Assembly: GCA_015489185.1 (NCBI GenBank) | Contig: WGAE01000170.1 | Coordinates: 1-13,220, forward strand | Direction: 5' to 3' | Origin: Campylobacterales bacterium | GTDB lineage: Bacteria; Campylobacterota; Campylobacteria; Campylobacterales; QNZT01 | Length of the DNA stretch: 13,220 bases | In this document: positions 13,171 through 13,220 of the stretch, piece by piece | Numbering within the stretch: the stretch's first letter is position 1 | Layout: each line of letters starts with the position of its first letter | Made by a program: the position numbers and the translations under genes | Notes under the pieces: model-generated | Seen by the model: the letters and a program-made list of their open reading frames with translations, nothing else | Told to the model about the DNA's origin: nothing | Databases searched by the model: none

Positions 13171-13220
13171 CAATAGTAAAAAGAGATATTTTTTATAATG
13201 TTGTACAAATTATTTAACTA

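Noticed and set aside
1..13220. Phage, transposon, CRISPR, toxin-antitoxin or defence island
   Set aside because: No transposase, integrase, regularly spaced repeats, small toxin pairs or nuclease/helicase motifs were found. The genes are respiratory, metabolic, efflux and regulatory.

Overview
The window looks like chromosomal DNA from a sulfur-metabolising Campylobacterota (Sulfurovum/Sulfurimonas-type). The evidence is the gene set: a Psr-type iron-sulfur/NrfD membrane oxidoreductase, a ~1060-residue NAD-glutamate dehydrogenase, and a REC plus winged-helix response regulator. Promoters also fit: several TGnTATAAT extended -10 boxes with poor -35 boxes, and A/T-rich intergenic DNA between genes of moderate GC. 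The genus is inferred. There are no rRNAs, tRNAs, IS elements, phage genes or CRISPR arrays, and no gap above 300 bases. Gene density is high and nearly everything is on the minus strand; only the RND permease pair is on plus.

Layout, left to right. Positions 1-1337 (minus) hold a PsrB-like four-cluster ferredoxin subunit coupled through TAATG to an NrfD/PsrC-like quinone-interacting membrane subunit that runs off the left edge. Positions 1492-4683 (minus) encode the large NAD-dependent glutamate dehydrogenase. A ~200 bp divergent region (4684-4881) carries two back-to-back promoters, a 13-bp tandem duplication and a strong operator-like palindrome. Positions 4882-8366 (plus) encode an RND efflux permease in two pieces, split between its two pseudo-symmetric six-helix halves. 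Its likely periplasmic adaptor (8363-9250, minus) is convergent with it; the two stop codons overlap inside a bidirectional terminator-like hairpin.

Positions 9328-12340 (minus) form a possible transcription unit, exported cyclophilin -> phosphomannomutase/phosphoglucomutase -> dihydroorotase (pyrC). Just before pyrC a hairpin pairs with the pyrC Shine-Dalgarno, resembling in outline the enteric pyrC leader. Positions 12443-13096 (minus) encode an orphan response regulator followed by a terminator-like hairpin. The last ~120 bp are A/T-rich promoter DNA.

Most genes are ordinary core or respiratory genes. I found no evidence for a wholly new multi-gene system. The observations most worth checking are the two-piece RND pump, the pyrC leader hairpin, and the compact regulatory region between gdh and the pump.
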